DNA of 64,000 nucleotides from Prochlorococcus marinus XMU1402 (lineage in GTDB: Bacteria > Cyanobacteriota > Cyanobacteriia > PCC-6307 > Cyanobiaceae): the NCBI RefSeq assembly GCF_017696205.1, contig NZ_JAAORD010000002.1:62001-126000 (forward strand), given 5' to 3'. The translations under genes were made by a program, and so were the position numbers. Under the pieces are notes generated by a model. The model ran no database searches. It had not been told where the DNA came from and was given only the letters and a program-made list of their open reading frames with translations. Below are positions 1 to 9,334 of the stretch, piece by piece; within the stretch, counting starts at the first letter, position 1; each line of letters begins with the position of its first letter.

Positions 1-32
1 AAAATTACATACGTAAAAATATGAAATTCAAT

Positions 33-245
33 TCAAATAGAAAATTTAATTTCATTAATTATTTGAAGTTGACCATAGTAAAAATTTGCTTTCGCAATTT
101 TTTCAGAATCTTCTAATTGATCAAAAAAAACAAACCCAAGACTTTCCCATAATGAAGATCCGCAAACATTATTCAATTCATTTTTTGCTTCTTTTGCAAA
201 ATTATCTAGTTTTCGCTCAAGATTTTTAGACTTAGAAACAGACAT
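33..245 (-). CDS. Small conserved-type hypothetical protein (70 aa)
   Basis: I do not recognise this protein. The ORF opens at a TTG at 251, but an ATG at 245 is two codons inside and gives a product beginning MSVSKSKNLERKLD, so I chose the ATG. The first 30 residues are charged and likely helical (Lys/Glu-rich); the rest has a hydrophobic GFVFFDQLED stretch and no transmembrane segment or metal motif. It lies on the same strand as the ycf39-like gene, whose stop is at 300, and could be read from the same transcript. No function can be assigned. Confidence 0.55.
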   Translation of the reverse strand: MSVSKSKNLERKLDNFAKEAKNELNNVCGSSLWESLGFVFFDQLEDSEKIAKANFYYGQLQIINEIKFSI

Positions 246-299
246 AGTCAATACTATTTATATAGTACAAATATACTATACAAATCTAAGATTGCAATA

Positions 300-1262
300 T
301 TAAAAAGGTAATCTCTTTTTTTCCTCAATATTTAGATCTGCTTCCATTTCCCTTAACCTTTTAAGTATTTGTTGGTAGTACTCCTTTATATAACTCTCTA
401 GTGATGTCATATCTTCTTTTTTAAGTTCCAAAATTTCATAAGTTTTGCTCATGTCGGCATCTAATGATTCACCACTACTAGTTACTTCAGCGAAAGCCAA
501 TCTTTCAGCAACATTTAAAGAATCTTGGAAAAAGGAAACTACTTTTTGAGTAACAGTAATTAGGAAGGGGGAAACTCTAAAAATTTTCGCCTTTTTTTCA
601 CTAAATTTTTCACATAAAGATATAACTTCGTTTGAATCCCATGCTTTGGGACCTACTAACGGTAATGATGTTCTGTGAGTTTGAGGATTATCTAGTGCTG
701 CCACAACAACTTTCGCCATATCTTGAGTATTCATATACGCAATTTTAGTTGGGGTTCCACTCATCCAAACTGCTTGACTATCCAAGATTGGGATGGCGAA
801 TTGGCCAATAACTCCTTGCATAAATGCCGCACATTTGAAGATTGTATAGTTTAAATTAGACTTCTCAAGAAGTTTTTCAGTGCAAAATTTAATGTCCATC
901 AAAGGAACATTTCTAAACTTTTCAGTTAGAAGGATGGAAAGAAATATTACCCTTTTTACATTTAAAGATTCGCAAGCATTAAATAAATTAAGTTTTCCAT
1001 CCCAGTCTATCTCATAAATACTTTTTGGATCATCAGGCCTGCTAGTCGCCGCATCAATAACTACTTCAATATCTTGCAATGCATATTCAATATCAGATGA
1101 ATTTAATAAATTACCTTTTGTTAGTTCACAACCCCACTCTTGCAGAAAGGAAGCTTTTCTTGGGTTTCTTACAAAGCATCTGACTTCATGTCCATCTTCT
1201 ATAGCTTGCTTCGCTATTTGTCTACCAAGTGTACCTGTTGCTCCTACTAAAAGAATCTTCAT
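300..1262 (-). CDS. ycf39: Ycf39-like atypical short-chain dehydrogenase (PSII assembly factor)
   Basis: NAD(P)-binding protein of the NmrA-like/atypical SDR type. The start at ATG 1262 gives MKILLVGATGTLGRQ with the GATGTLG dinucleotide-binding loop at residues 7-13; the longer ORF to 1298 only adds a non-homologous leader. Length (320 aa) and the pattern up to LPLVGPKAWDSNEVI fit Ycf39/HCF244. In cyanobacteria and plastids this family works with high-light-inducible proteins in the synthesis and assembly of the D1 reaction centre; it does not appear to be a classical enzyme. It lies 57 bp downstream of petM on the same strand, so a shared transcript is likely. Family assignment is from sequence pattern; the D1 role is from the family. 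Confidence 0.85.
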   Translation of the reverse strand: MKILLVGATGTLGRQIAKQAIEDGHEVRCFVRNPRKASFLQEWGCELTKGNLLNSSDIEYALQDIEVVIDAATSRPDDPKSIYEIDWDGKLNLFNACESLNVKRVIFLSILLTEKFRNVPLMDIKFCTEKLLEKSNLNYTIFKCAAFMQGVIGQFAIPILDSQAVWMSGTPTKIAYMNTQDMAKVVVAALDNPQTHRTSLPLVGPKAWDSNEVISLCEKFSEKKAKIFRVSPFLITVTQKVVSFFQDSLNVAERLAFAEVTSSGESLDADMSKTYEILELKKEDMTSLESYIKEYYQQILKRLREMEADLNIEEKKRLPF

Positions 1263-1319
1263 ATTTAAGATTTGCTTAACTTGTAGACCATAACTCAAAT
1301 TGTGATGTATTCGTGAGAA

Positions 1320-1418
1320 TCAATCTCCCTGAAACTTTAATAACAAAGCGCCACCAACCAATCCAATTGGTATCAGTATCCAAAAAACTGCTGCAATACT
1401 AAAAATTTCTTTTGCCAT
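1320..1418 (-). CDS. petM: Cytochrome b6f complex subunit PetM (32 aa)
   Basis: A 33-codon ORF, easy to miss because of its size. The translation starts [19 protein letters not shown], continues with a Gly-rich hydrophobic stretch, and ends KFQGD. That is one membrane-spanning helix with a short charged tail, the expected size and pattern of PetM, a small subunit at the periphery of the cytochrome b6f dimer in the thylakoid membrane. It lies immediately upstream of the ycf39-like gene on the same strand. Recognition is from length, single helix and the MAKEIF start; I am fairly sure. Confidence 0.88.
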
Positions 1419-1511
1419 AGTAAAATTTTATGATTAATATAATTTACATTCAATATACATTTATTTGTTAAAAAAGTAGATAATGCAAATATCTTGAAAA
1501 TTTTTAAGTAA

Positions 1512-2453
1512 ATGAATAATAATTTTGCAAAAAATATAAACTTCCCTAATTACTGGAATTGGAATGGTTTTAAAATTTGCTGGAGTGTTGCAGGCGAAGA
1601 TAATGAAATTCCAATTATTTTTCTCCACGGATTTGGCGCCAATCGAAAACATTGGAGAAACAATTTAGAATATTTTGCGAAAAGGAATTGCGCCACATAT
1701 TCGCTAGATTTAATAGGATTTGGAGATTCAGATCAACCTGGGATTAGACAAATTGGAAAACTAGATAATGAGATTTGGTCTAATCAAGTGAAAGACTTTA
1801 TTGCACAGGTGATAAGACCAAAGAATTCTGGGAAAGTAATTCTTATTGGCAATTCTCTGGGATCACTAGTTGCTTTAACATGTGCTGTTTCATTGGAGGA
1901 TCAGATTGCAAAAGTTATTGCATCCCCGTTGCCAGATCAAATTCAAGAAAATAAAAAGTCGATAACAAAAAAATCATCACTTATAAAATTTCAAAATAAA
2001 TTCATAAGAATATTTTTTATATTTTTCCCTTTGGAGATCATTTTATTTTTAATAACCAAATTAGGAGTCATAAAACTGGGACTAAATTCTGCTTATTTCA
2101 AAAAAGATAATGTTGATCGGGAACTAATAGATTTAGTGACAAAACCAGTTTTAAGGAAAACTTCAGCTAGATCATTACGAGCAATGTGTATTGGGATGTC
2201 TTCAAGAGATGAAAAATTTAAAGCCTCTTACCTTTTGAGAAAACTCAGCGCCTCAAGAAAAGTTCCCTTTTTATTAATTTGGGGAGAAAAAGATAATTTC
2301 ATACCTTTGTTTGTTGGTAAAAAGATTGCAAATTTCCATAGATGGGTAAAATTAAAAATAGTATCCAATTCAGGGCATTGTATCCATGATGAAGATCCTT
2401 CAGTATTCAATAAAATCTCTTATGAATGGATTAGAGATTTAAAAACTTTTTAA
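1512..2453 (+). CDS. Alpha/beta hydrolase
   Basis: A 313-aa alpha/beta-hydrolase-fold protein. It shows the oxyanion-region motif HGFGANRKHW (residues 39-48), the nucleophile elbow GNSLGS with Ser116, a likely acid in WGEKDNF and a likely catalytic His in NSGHCIHDEDP near the C-terminus, so the triad seems complete. A hydrophobic segment around residues 165-190 could form a cap or touch the membrane. The substrate is unknown; related cyanobacterial proteins are annotated only as hydrolases. ilvH starts 6 bp downstream, so the two are probably co-transcribed. Confidence 0.8.
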   Translation: MNNNFAKNINFPNYWNWNGFKICWSVAGEDNEIPIIFLHGFGANRKHWRNNLEYFAKRNCATYSLDLIGFGDSDQPGIRQIGKLDNEIWSNQVKDFIAQVIRPKNSGKVILIGNSLGSLVALTCAVSLEDQIAKVIASPLPDQIQENKKSITKKSSLIKFQNKFIRIFFIFFPLEIILFLITKLGVIKLGLNSAYFKKDNVDRELIDLVTKPVLRKTSARSLRAMCIGMSSRDEKFKASYLLRKLSASRKVPFLLIWGEKDNFIPLFVGKKIANFHRWVKLKIVSNSGHCIHDEDPSVFNKISYEWIRDLKTF

Positions 2454-2459
2454 AAAAAT

Positions 2460-2984
2460 ATGAAACATACATTGTCAGTTCTTGTAGAAGATGAATCTGG
2501 AGCATTGAGTAGAATCTCAGGTCTCTTTGCTAGGAGGGGATTCAACATAGATAGCCTCGCAGTAGGCCCTGCAGAATCCAAAGGGATTTCAAGGTTAACG
2601 ATGGTTGTAGAAGGTGACGATGAAACTCTTCAACAAATGACTAAGCAATTGAATAAGTTATTTAATGTCCTAGGAGTTGTAGATTTTACTAATCTCGCAG
2701 CTGTTGAGAGGGAATTAATGCTACTTAAAGTTTCATCGAAAGAAGATACTAGAAGTAATATTTTAGATATAGTTCAGATATTCCGTGCAAAGGTTGTTGA
2801 CGTTTCAGATATAGCCTTAACACTTGAAGTGGTAGGAGATCCAGGTAAGTTAGTTGCTTTAGAGAAATTACTCGAACCTTACGGAATTCTCGAAATAGCA
2901 AGAACTGGTAAGGTAGCTCTTAAACGCTCTTCAGGAGTTAATACAGAAATGCTGAAAATAAACAAATTTTCTCTAGAAATTTAA
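2460..2984 (+). CDS. ilvH: Acetolactate synthase small (regulatory) subunit
   Basis: Regulatory subunit of acetohydroxyacid synthase, the first common enzyme of branched-chain amino acid synthesis. The N-terminal ACT domain (about residues 3-75) has [15 protein letters not shown] and [13 protein letters not shown], the valine-binding signature of IlvH/IlvN. The C-terminal domain ends in [15 protein letters not shown]. Length of 174 aa is normal. It follows the hydrolase by 6 bp; the catalytic subunit IlvB is not nearby. Its stop overlaps the stop of the convergent cyclophilin gene by 4 bp. Confidence 0.96.
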   Translation: MKHTLSVLVEDESGALSRISGLFARRGFNIDSLAVGPAESKGISRLTMVVEGDDETLQQMTKQLNKLFNVLGVVDFTNLAAVERELMLLKVSSKEDTRSNILDIVQIFRAKVVDVSDIALTLEVVGDPGKLVALEKLLEPYGILEIARTGKVALKRSSGVNTEMLKINKFSLEI

Positions 2985-3634
2985 TTAGATATCTTGACTT
3001 CTTTGATATAGTCGCCATTCTCAATTTTTTTAAGAGTATCTAATCCTTTTATGATTTTTCCGAAAATTGAATATCTTCCGTCTAGTTCAGGAATATTATT
3101 AGTTACAAAAAAAAATTCAGTAGAAGAAGAATTATTTTTACCGCTCTTAACCATAGATATTGAACCACTCACAAAAGTATTAACTAATTTTTCAGTTTCA
3201 TAAGGATTTTTGGTTTGGTAATTATATCTCGGATTAATTTCTTCTTTAAATTTTATTTCTAAAGGTATTGAATGACTTTTTTTATTTAGAGTTTGAATTC
3301 GTTCAAAATAAAATTTGTTTTCTGGATTAATACCTCCATGTATAAATTTTAGTTGGGGATGATTTACTATTTTATAAAACTTTTGGTTTTCATAAATATT
3401 TTTTTCTATATTCTCTAAAAAGTTTGACACTGTTACTGGATTATCTTTCCCAAATAATTCAACCTCAAAATCACCTTTTGAAGTTTTAAAAAAAACTATT
3501 TTATTACCTTGGATACAATTGAATTTGAATTTTTGGCAGTAATAATTTGAATCAATTTCGTTTTTAAGACTACAAGCTACTACCAAAAGCGAGACCTGGA
3601 AAAAAGATAATGCTCTTAAAAGGTTATTTTTTAT
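2981..3634 (-). CDS. Cyclophilin-type peptidyl-prolyl isomerase, putative lipoprotein, possible ATA start
   Basis: The C-terminal part is a cyclophilin-like domain ([21 protein letters not shown], then [19 protein letters not shown]), so a cis-trans prolyl isomerase or a degenerate relative is expected. The ORF from its first conventional start (TTG 3586) begins inside a lipoprotein signal peptide, ahead of VVACS. Reading further upstream in frame adds [16 protein letters not shown], a good n- and h-region, but no ATG, GTG or TTG occurs before the in-frame stop. The best candidate is ATA at 3634-3632, preceded by GGAGGG six bases upstream and overlapping the TAA of ycf4 (ATAA), as in translationally coupled gene pairs. 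I use that start; the protein would be 217 aa and membrane-anchored at Cys. Confidence 0.75.
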   Translation of the reverse strand: MKNNLLRALSFFQVSLLVVACSLKNEIDSNYYCQKFKFNCIQGNKIVFFKTSKGDFEVELFGKDNPVTVSNFLENIEKNIYENQKFYKIVNHPQLKFIHGGINPENKFYFERIQTLNKKSHSIPLEIKFKEEINPRYNYQTKNPYETEKLVNTFVSGSISMVKSGKNNSSSTEFFFVTNNIPELDGRYSIFGKIIKGLDTLKKIENGDYIKEVKISN

Positions 3635-4188
3635 TTTAGACCCTCCAAATTAACACCCAAAAATTTAGCCAGCCGAGCTCCTTCTTCTTCAACTTGAAGC
3701 AGTGGTTTAAGTTCACCTGCTCCGCTTAGGGGAAGAGGTTTTTTTCTACCCTTTAAAACCAAAGTAATTCTTCTTCTAGGGTTAAATCCCTCACTAATAT
3801 CTAACTTAACCGATTTAATTTCATCAAAATTTAATTTAACTTCAATTTCTTTAAATAATCCTTTTCTTTTTATTTCCACAGATTTTGATGATTTATCAAA
3901 ATAATTACTCCCTGAACCAAAATTTATGTAAACCAAATACCACAAGTAAAAATTTAATAGATTGGCAATAACTCCGTATGCTCCCATTATGATTCCTTGA
4001 GGGATAAACAATAAAGTGGAAGGATTCCCCAAAGGTAATAAATCCCTACCTGTGTAGCTAGATATAGAGGCTAAAAGAAAACCAATACCTCCTATGGTTA
4101 GCATTCCTCCAATAATATAATTTGAAATTTTTCTTGATCCACCAATTTTTTGTTCGATTTTATCGAAAGAAGTGAGGTCTGAATTCAT
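3631..4188 (-). CDS. ycf4: Photosystem I assembly protein Ycf4
   Basis: 185-aa thylakoid membrane protein needed for or assisting photosystem I assembly. Two transmembrane helices lie near residues 23-45 and 62-90 (YIIGGMLTIGGIGFLLASIS and MGAYGVIANLLNFYLW), followed by a hydrophilic domain with the typical GFNPRRRITLVLKGRKKPLPL segment. Length and order fit Ycf4 well. It is divergent from psbD with 180 bp between start codons, and its stop is overlapped by the proposed start of the cyclophilin gene downstream. Confidence 0.95.
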   Translation of the reverse strand: MNSDLTSFDKIEQKIGGSRKISNYIIGGMLTIGGIGFLLASISSYTGRDLLPLGNPSTLLFIPQGIIMGAYGVIANLLNFYLWYLVYINFGSGSNYFDKSSKSVEIKRKGLFKEIEVKLNFDEIKSVKLDISEGFNPRRRITLVLKGRKKPLPLSGAGELKPLLQVEEEGARLAKFLGVNLEGLK

Positions 4189-4368
4189 TTTTATCTTTTT
4201 TAGAGCCTAATTCAGATAATTTAACAAACTAAGGGAGTATTCTTACCTAATTTTTAATAAAAAAGTCAGGAAAGCTTTACAAGGCGTTTCAGATATACAA
4301 ATATTTCCCCACATTACTCACAATCTTTGTTACAGTCACTGCGTATCCCGAAGCTAAAAACGATTCTC

Positions 4369-5445
4369 ATGACGATCGCAGTTGGTAGCGCCCCACAAAG
4401 AGGATGGTTTGATGTCCTCGATGATTGGTTGAAGCGCGACCGCTTTGTATTTATTGGTTGGTCCGGACTACTTCTACTTCCTTGTGCATATCTTGCTATT
4501 GGTGGTTGGTTCGTCGGAACAACATTTGTTACCTCTTGGTACACACACGGAGTTGCAAGCTCATACCTTGAAGGTTGTAACTTTTTAACAGCAGCTGTAA
4601 GCACCCCTGGTGATGCCATGGGACACAGTCTTTTATTTTTATGGGGTCCTGAAGCCCAAGGTAGTTTTGTAAGATGGCTACAACTTGGAGGTCTTTGGAA
4701 CTTCGTTGCATTACATGGAGTATTTGGCCTAATTGGTTTTATGCTTCGTCAGTTTGAAATTGCTGGCCTTGTTGGAATTAGACCATACAACGCGTTAGCT
4801 TTCTCAGCAGTAATCGCAGTATTCACAAGTATCTTCCTTATTTATCCTTTAGGACAGCATAGTTGGTTCTTCGCGCCTTCATTCGGTGTTGCAGCAATCT
4901 TCCGTTATATCCTGTTCATTCAAGGTTTTCACAATATCACTTTAAACCCTTTCCACATGATGGGAGTTGCTGGAATTCTTGGTGGTGCTCTACTTTGCGC
5001 TATCCATGGAGCTACAGTACAAAATACTTTGTATGAAGATACAAGTATATATACAGATGGTAAGGTTCAAAGTTCAACATTTAGAGCTTTTGATCCAACA
5101 CAAGAAGAAGAAACCTATTCAATGATTACAGCGAATAGATTCTGGAGTCAAATCTTCGGTATTGCTTTCTCAAATAAGCGTTTCTTACATTTCTTGATGC
5201 TATTTGTACCTGTTATGGGTATGTGGACATCTTCAATTGGTATTGTAGGCTTAGCACTAAACCTGAGGGCTTATGATTTCGTAAGCCAAGAAATCCGTGC
5301 AGCAGAAGATCCAGAATTTGAAACTTTCTATACAAAAAATATACTTTTGAACGAAGGTATGCGAGCATGGATGTCTTCTGTGGATCAACCACACGAAAAC
5401 TTTGTATTCCCTGAGGAGGTTCTTCCACGTGGAAACGCCCTTTAA
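4369..5445 (+). CDS. psbD: Photosystem II D2 protein
   Basis: D2 reaction-centre subunit of photosystem II, which carries half of the core chlorophylls, a pheophytin and the QA plastoquinone. The ATG at 4369 gives [20 protein letters not shown], the conserved D2 N-terminus; the longer ORF from 4327 adds no homologous sequence. Five transmembrane helices are visible, with the ligand-bearing [11 protein letters not shown] and the iron/QA region [17 protein letters not shown]. Length 358 aa. The 3' end overlaps psbC by 17 bp, the arrangement found across cyanobacteria and plastids. Confidence 0.98.
   Translation: MTIAVGSAPQRGWFDVLDDWLKRDRFVFIGWSGLLLLPCAYLAIGGWFVGTTFVTSWYTHGVASSYLEGCNFLTAAVSTPGDAMGHSLLFLWGPEAQGSFVRWLQLGGLWNFVALHGVFGLIGFMLRQFEIAGLVGIRPYNALAFSAVIAVFTSIFLIYPLGQHSWFFAPSFGVAAIFRYILFIQGFHNITLNPFHMMGVAGILGGALLCAIHGATVQNTLYEDTSIYTDGKVQSSTFRAFDPTQEEETYSMITANRFWSQIFGIAFSNKRFLHFLMLFVPVMGMWTSSIGIVGLALNLRAYDFVSQEIRAAEDPEFETFYTKNILLNEGMRAWMSSVDQPHENFVFPEEVLPRGNAL
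5413..5419 (+). promoter_or_regulatory. Internal Shine-Dalgarno of psbC inside psbD
   Basis: GAGGAGG lies inside the last codons of psbD, nine bases before the GTG at 5429. It supports the GTG as the psbC start and suggests independent or coupled initiation of CP43 translation on the psbDC message. Confidence 0.8.
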
Positions 5446-6811
5446 TAATCTATTAAGAGCTCCAAACCAAAGTATTGAGGAAACTGGTTATGCCTGGTAT
5501 GTAGGCAACGCTAGATTAATCAATTTATCTGGACGTTTATTAGGAGCTCACATTGCTCACTCTGGACTAATAGTCTTTTGGGCGGGAGCAATGATGCTCT
5601 TTGAGGTTAATCATTTTACTTTTGATAAACCAATGTGGGAGCAAGGTTTAATCTGTATGCCACACGTTGCAATGTTTGGCTATGGAATAGGCCCTGGTGG
5701 TGAAGTTACTGATATCATGCCTTTCTTCCAAGCAGGCGTGGTTCACTTGATAGCTTCCGCTGTTCTTGGTTTTGGTGGTATCTACCATTCATTAGCAGGT
5801 CCAGAAAAGCTTGAAGAAGATTTTCCATTTTTCTCCACAGATTGGAGAGACAAAAATCAAATGACTAATATCCTTGGATATCATTTGATTGTTCTAGGTG
5901 TAGGTGCTCTAGCATGGTCAGTAAACTGGTGTTTTATTGGCGGTGCATACGACACATGGGCACCCGGTGGTGGTGAAGTTAGACTTGTAAACCCAACGTT
6001 AGATCCAAGAGTTATTCTTGGTTATCTATTCAGATCTCCATGGGGAGGAGCTGGTTCAATAATCGGTGTCAACTCCATAGAAGATATTGTTGGTGGACAT
6101 GTTTATGTGGGTATTACTGCAATTATTGGAGGAATATTCCATATCTTTACTAAACCTTTTGGATGGGCAAGAAGAGCATTTATTTGGAATGGTGAAGGAC
6201 TATTAAGTTATGCTCTTGGTGGAATTTGTGTAGCAAGTTTTATCGCTTCAACATTCATTTGGTTTAACAACACTGCTTACCCTTCCGAATTTTATGGTCC
6301 TACAAATGCTGAAGCTTCACAGGCCCAAAGCTTTACTTTCCTAGTGAGAGATCAAAGAATTGGAGCTAACGTAGGTTCAACAATGGGGCCAACAGGTTTA
6401 GGTAAGTATCTCATGAGATCTCCTACTGGCGAAATTATATTTGGTGGTGAAACAATGAGATTCTGGGATTTCAGAGGTCCATGGTTAGAGCCTTTAAGAG
6501 GACCTAACGGATTGAGCCTTGAGAAAATCCAGAATGATATTCAGCCTTGGCAGGTAAGAAGAGCTGCTGAATATATGACTCATGCTCCTAACGCTTCTAT
6601 CAACTCTGTTGGTGGAATTATTACAGAGCCTAATGCTGTTAACTTCGTTAACTTAAGACAGTGGTTAGCTGCAGCTCAATTCTTCCTAGGATGGTTTACA
6701 TTTATCGGTCACCTTTGGCATGCTGGACGTGCTAGAGCAGCCGCTGCTGGTTTCGAAAAAGGAATCGACAGAAAGAGTGAACCAGCTCTTGAATTGCCTG
6801 ATTTAGATTAA
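5429..6811 (+). CDS. psbC: Photosystem II CP43 core antenna protein
   Basis: CP43, the six-helix chlorophyll-binding inner antenna of photosystem II that also contributes a ligand to the manganese cluster. The GTG start at 5429 (product METPFNNLL..., 460 aa) overlaps the end of psbD by 17 bp and has a strong internal ribosome site; the longer ORF from 5402 lies only within psbD. The large lumenal loop (about residues 290-410) contains [20 protein letters not shown], including the Glu and Arg that face the oxygen-evolving cluster. A clear terminator follows 22 bp after the stop. Confidence 0.98.
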   Translation: METPFNNLLRAPNQSIEETGYAWYVGNARLINLSGRLLGAHIAHSGLIVFWAGAMMLFEVNHFTFDKPMWEQGLICMPHVAMFGYGIGPGGEVTDIMPFFQAGVVHLIASAVLGFGGIYHSLAGPEKLEEDFPFFSTDWRDKNQMTNILGYHLIVLGVGALAWSVNWCFIGGAYDTWAPGGGEVRLVNPTLDPRVILGYLFRSPWGGAGSIIGVNSIEDIVGGHVYVGITAIIGGIFHIFTKPFGWARRAFIWNGEGLLSYALGGICVASFIASTFIWFNNTAYPSEFYGPTNAEASQAQSFTFLVRDQRIGANVGSTMGPTGLGKYLMRSPTGEIIFGGETMRFWDFRGPWLEPLRGPNGLSLEKIQNDIQPWQVRRAAEYMTHAPNASINSVGGIITEPNAVNFVNLRQWLAAAQFFLGWFTFIGHLWHAGRARAAAAGFEKGIDRKSEPALELPDLD

Positions 6812-6833
6812 TTTCTATCTCAATTACAAAAAG

Positions 6834-6860
6834 CCCTATCTTTTGATAGGGTTTTTTTTT
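6834..6860 (+). terminator. Rho-independent terminator of psbDC
   Basis: CCCTATC (6834-6840), loop TTTT, GATAGGG (6845-6851), followed by nine T. A run of five A precedes the stem, so it may also stop maf transcription arriving from the other side. Confidence 0.9.
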
Positions 6861-6871
6861 GCTCAATTTTA

Positions 6872-7483
6872 CTATCTATACAAATTTTCTCTGAGCCATG
6901 GCAGGCTTAAACCCATTACATTACTGAAACAACCCTCTATTTTTTCTATATATTTCCCGCCTATACCTTCCAAGGCAAATCCTCCGGCGCAATATAAAGG
7001 TTCATTTGTATCTACATAACTCTTGATTTCCCAATCTTCCAACTTAGAAAAATAAACTCTTGAACTTACTGTTTTTTTTATTATTTCAGCAATTTTAAAA
7101 ATTTTGGAAGTTGAATCAAAATTCCCAATTATTAGAGTATGACCAGTATGTAAAAATCCAAATTCTCCAGACATTTTTTTCCATCTAATAAATGCCTCCT
7201 CTTTATTAGATGGTTTTCCATAAGCTTCTCCTTTAAATTCAAAAATTGAATCGCACCCAAGTATTTCCACTGGACCATAATTAAATTCTTCTGGAAATGA
7301 TATGTTTTGAATATTTTCAGATAAATTATTAGCCTTTTGAAAAGATAATTCCAAAGCTAAATTAAATATATTCTTTTCTTGAATAGTAGTTTCATCAAAG
7401 TCACTTGATTTTTGGATAAATTCAATTTGACAATTTTCTAGTAATTTCTTTCTAGATTGAGAAGCAGAGGCTAGAATTAACAC
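6872..7483 (-). CDS. maf: Maf-family nucleoside triphosphate pyrophosphatase
   Basis: House-cleaning nucleotide pyrophosphatase of the Maf/YhdE family. The GTG start at 7483 gives [16 protein letters not shown], the family N-terminal signature (S-x-S-x-x-R). The central [19 protein letters not shown] carries the catalytic Asp and the GKP motif, and the C-terminal [18 protein letters not shown] matches the third block. 203 aa, normal length. Divergent from cobQ with 67 bp between starts. Confidence 0.93.
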   Translation of the reverse strand: MLILASASQSRKKLLENCQIEFIQKSSDFDETTIQEKNIFNLALELSFQKANNLSENIQNISFPEEFNYGPVEILGCDSIFEFKGEAYGKPSNKEEAFIRWKKMSGEFGFLHTGHTLIIGNFDSTSKIFKIAEIIKKTVSSRVYFSKLEDWEIKSYVDTNEPLYCAGGFALEGIGGKYIEKIEGCFSNVMGLSLPWLRENLYR

Positions 7484-7550
7484 AAATTTTTTTCCAAATT
7501 ATAATTCAATTTACTTAATTAATAAATTTTTAAATTAATACAAATTACTT

Positions 7551-9080
7551 ATGGAGTTAGAAGCAAAATTATATGAAATAAAGAAACCAATAATGGTACT
7601 AGGCACTTCCAGTGGAGCAGGGAAATCTTTAACGGTTACTGCTATTTGCAGGATTCTTAAAAATTTAGGAGAAGAACCAATCCCTTTTAAAGGACAAAAT
7701 ATGAGTAACAACGCTTGGGTTGATTGGGAAGGTGGAGAGATGGCATATTCACAAGCTCTTCAAGCTTTTGCTTGTGGTATTAATCCCTCTGCAGAGATGA
7801 ATCCAATTTTATTAAAACCACAGGGCAACTCAAAAAGCGAGGTCATTCACCTTGGTAAAAGTGTAGGGATAACAACCGCCAAAAATTACTACCAAGATTG
7901 GTTTATTCCTGGCTGGGAAGTAATTAAAAAAAGTCTTAATTCTATTTATAAAAAAAAACCAAATTGCCGTTTAATTATCGAAGGAGCTGGAAGTCCAGTA
8001 GAGATGAATTTGATTCATAGAGACCTTACAAATTTAAGAGTTGCTAAGTATTTAAATGCAAATTGCATTTTGGTTACTGATATTGAAAGGGGAGGAGTTT
8101 TTGCACAAATAATCGGAACCCTTGAATTAATGAAACCTAAAGAAAAAAAACTTATTAAGGGAATAATTATAAATAGATTCAGAGGAGACCTTTCATTATT
8201 TGAAGAAGGGAAAAAATGGATAGAAGATAAAACTCAAATACCAGTTATCGGAATTGTCCCATGGTTAAATGATTCATTCCCCCCAGAAGATTCTTTAGAT
8301 TTACTAGAAAAAAAATCACGTTTCACAAATCCTGATATCAAAGTTGGAATAATAAAATTACCCTCTATAAGTAACTTCTCAGATTTTGATCCATTAGAAA
8401 ATGAAGAATCAATATTAATTGAATGGATTAGAGAATCGCAGAACTTGAGAAAGTATGACTTTATTATTCTGCCTGGGAGTAAACAAACTATTAAAGATCA
8501 GATTTTTCTTGAAAATTCTGGTATAGCTCAAGATATAAGGGAATATTCCAATAACAAAGGAAATATTATTGGAATTTGTGGAGGTTTACAAATGTTAGGA
8601 ACAACACTCGAAGATCCTTATTTCAAAGAGGGTTCCAAAAATATTTCCGAACAAAAAATTAAAGGAATTGGATTACTACCATTAAAAACAACTTTCTTTG
8701 AAAAAAAATTAACACGTCAAATTAACTCTGAATCTGTATGGCCATGCAAATCAAAAATTAATGGATTTGAAATTCATAATGGTCAAACCGAATTGAATAA
8801 AATGCAAAGTGCTTTAAAAATTAACCCTATTTTTAAGGAATTAAATCTAGGTTGGTATAAAGAAAATAATGGGGGAGGTACTATTGCAGGAACTTATATA
8901 CATGGGATTTTTGAAAATGATAGCTGGAGAGATCAATATATTAATTTAATAAGAAAGAGTAAAAATTTACCAATATTAAGTAAAAAATCAATATCTTACA
9001 AAATGAAGAGAGAATCTATTATTGATAATCTTGCTAACGAATTCGATAAACATTTAAATCTTAAACAATTTTTAAATTGA
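7551..9080 (+). CDS. cobQ: Cobyric acid synthase (glutamine-hydrolysing)
   Basis: CobQ/CbiP amidates the b, d, e and g side chains of adenosyl-cobyrinic acid diamide in cobalamin (pseudocobalamin in these organisms) synthesis. The N-terminal dethiobiotin-synthetase-like ATPase domain has GTSSGAGKSLTVTAICRIL and GQNMSNNAW; the C-terminal class I glutaminase domain has the nucleophile region GICGGLQMLGTT and the catalytic His in GTYIHGIFEND. 509 aa is typical. The last 4 bp overlap the start of the following ferredoxin gene. Confidence 0.97.
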   Translation: MELEAKLYEIKKPIMVLGTSSGAGKSLTVTAICRILKNLGEEPIPFKGQNMSNNAWVDWEGGEMAYSQALQAFACGINPSAEMNPILLKPQGNSKSEVIHLGKSVGITTAKNYYQDWFIPGWEVIKKSLNSIYKKKPNCRLIIEGAGSPVEMNLIHRDLTNLRVAKYLNANCILVTDIERGGVFAQIIGTLELMKPKEKKLIKGIIINRFRGDLSLFEEGKKWIEDKTQIPVIGIVPWLNDSFPPEDSLDLLEKKSRFTNPDIKVGIIKLPSISNFSDFDPLENEESILIEWIRESQNLRKYDFIILPGSKQTIKDQIFLENSGIAQDIREYSNNKGNIIGICGGLQMLGTTLEDPYFKEGSKNISEQKIKGIGLLPLKTTFFEKKLTRQINSESVWPCKSKINGFEIHNGQTELNKMQSALKINPIFKELNLGWYKENNGGGTIAGTYIHGIFENDSWRDQYINLIRKSKNLPILSKKSISYKMKRESIIDNLANEFDKHLNLKQFLN

Positions 9081-9328
9081 AAGAAAAAAAAATAAAAATT
9101 ATTTGGCCAAATAAAAATGAAACATTTGTTTCAGAGGGAGATGATTGGTTCTCATCTGCTGAAAAAGCAGGTTTAGAAATCCCAACTGGATGTCTCACTG
9201 GAAGTTGTGGAGCCTGTGAAATAGATGTAAATGGTGAAACAGTGAGGGCTTGTATAAGTGATATTAAAATTAAAAAAAAATGTACGTTAAAGGTTTCTCT
9301 TACTACAGATCCATTCTGGGAAAAATAA
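9077..9328 (+). CDS. Small plant-type [2Fe-2S] ferredoxin
   Basis: 83-aa ferredoxin with the cluster-binding pattern C-x4-C-x2-C (GCLTGSCGACEI) and the fourth Cys in RACISD. The TTG start at 9077 overlaps the cobQ TGA (TTGA), so translation is probably coupled; no ATG lies near the domain start. It is shorter than photosynthetic PetF (about 97-99 aa) and likely serves a specific reductase rather than photosystem I. Coupling to cobQ may hint at a role near cobalamin synthesis, but this is inference only. Confidence 0.88.
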   Translation: MKEKKIKIIWPNKNETFVSEGDDWFSSAEKAGLEIPTGCLTGSCGACEIDVNGETVRACISDIKIKKKCTLKVSLTTDPFWEK

Positions 9329-9334
9329 CTTTTT

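Noticed and set aside
3590-3640. Cyclophilin start at TTG 3586
   Set aside because: It would start in the middle of the signal peptide, leaving only three residues before the Cys; the in-frame upstream sequence completes a lipoprotein signal.
4314-4619. ORF antisense to the start of psbD
   Set aside because: Overlaps the conserved D2 N-terminus; no ribosome site or family. A long antisense frame is expected in highly constrained psb genes.
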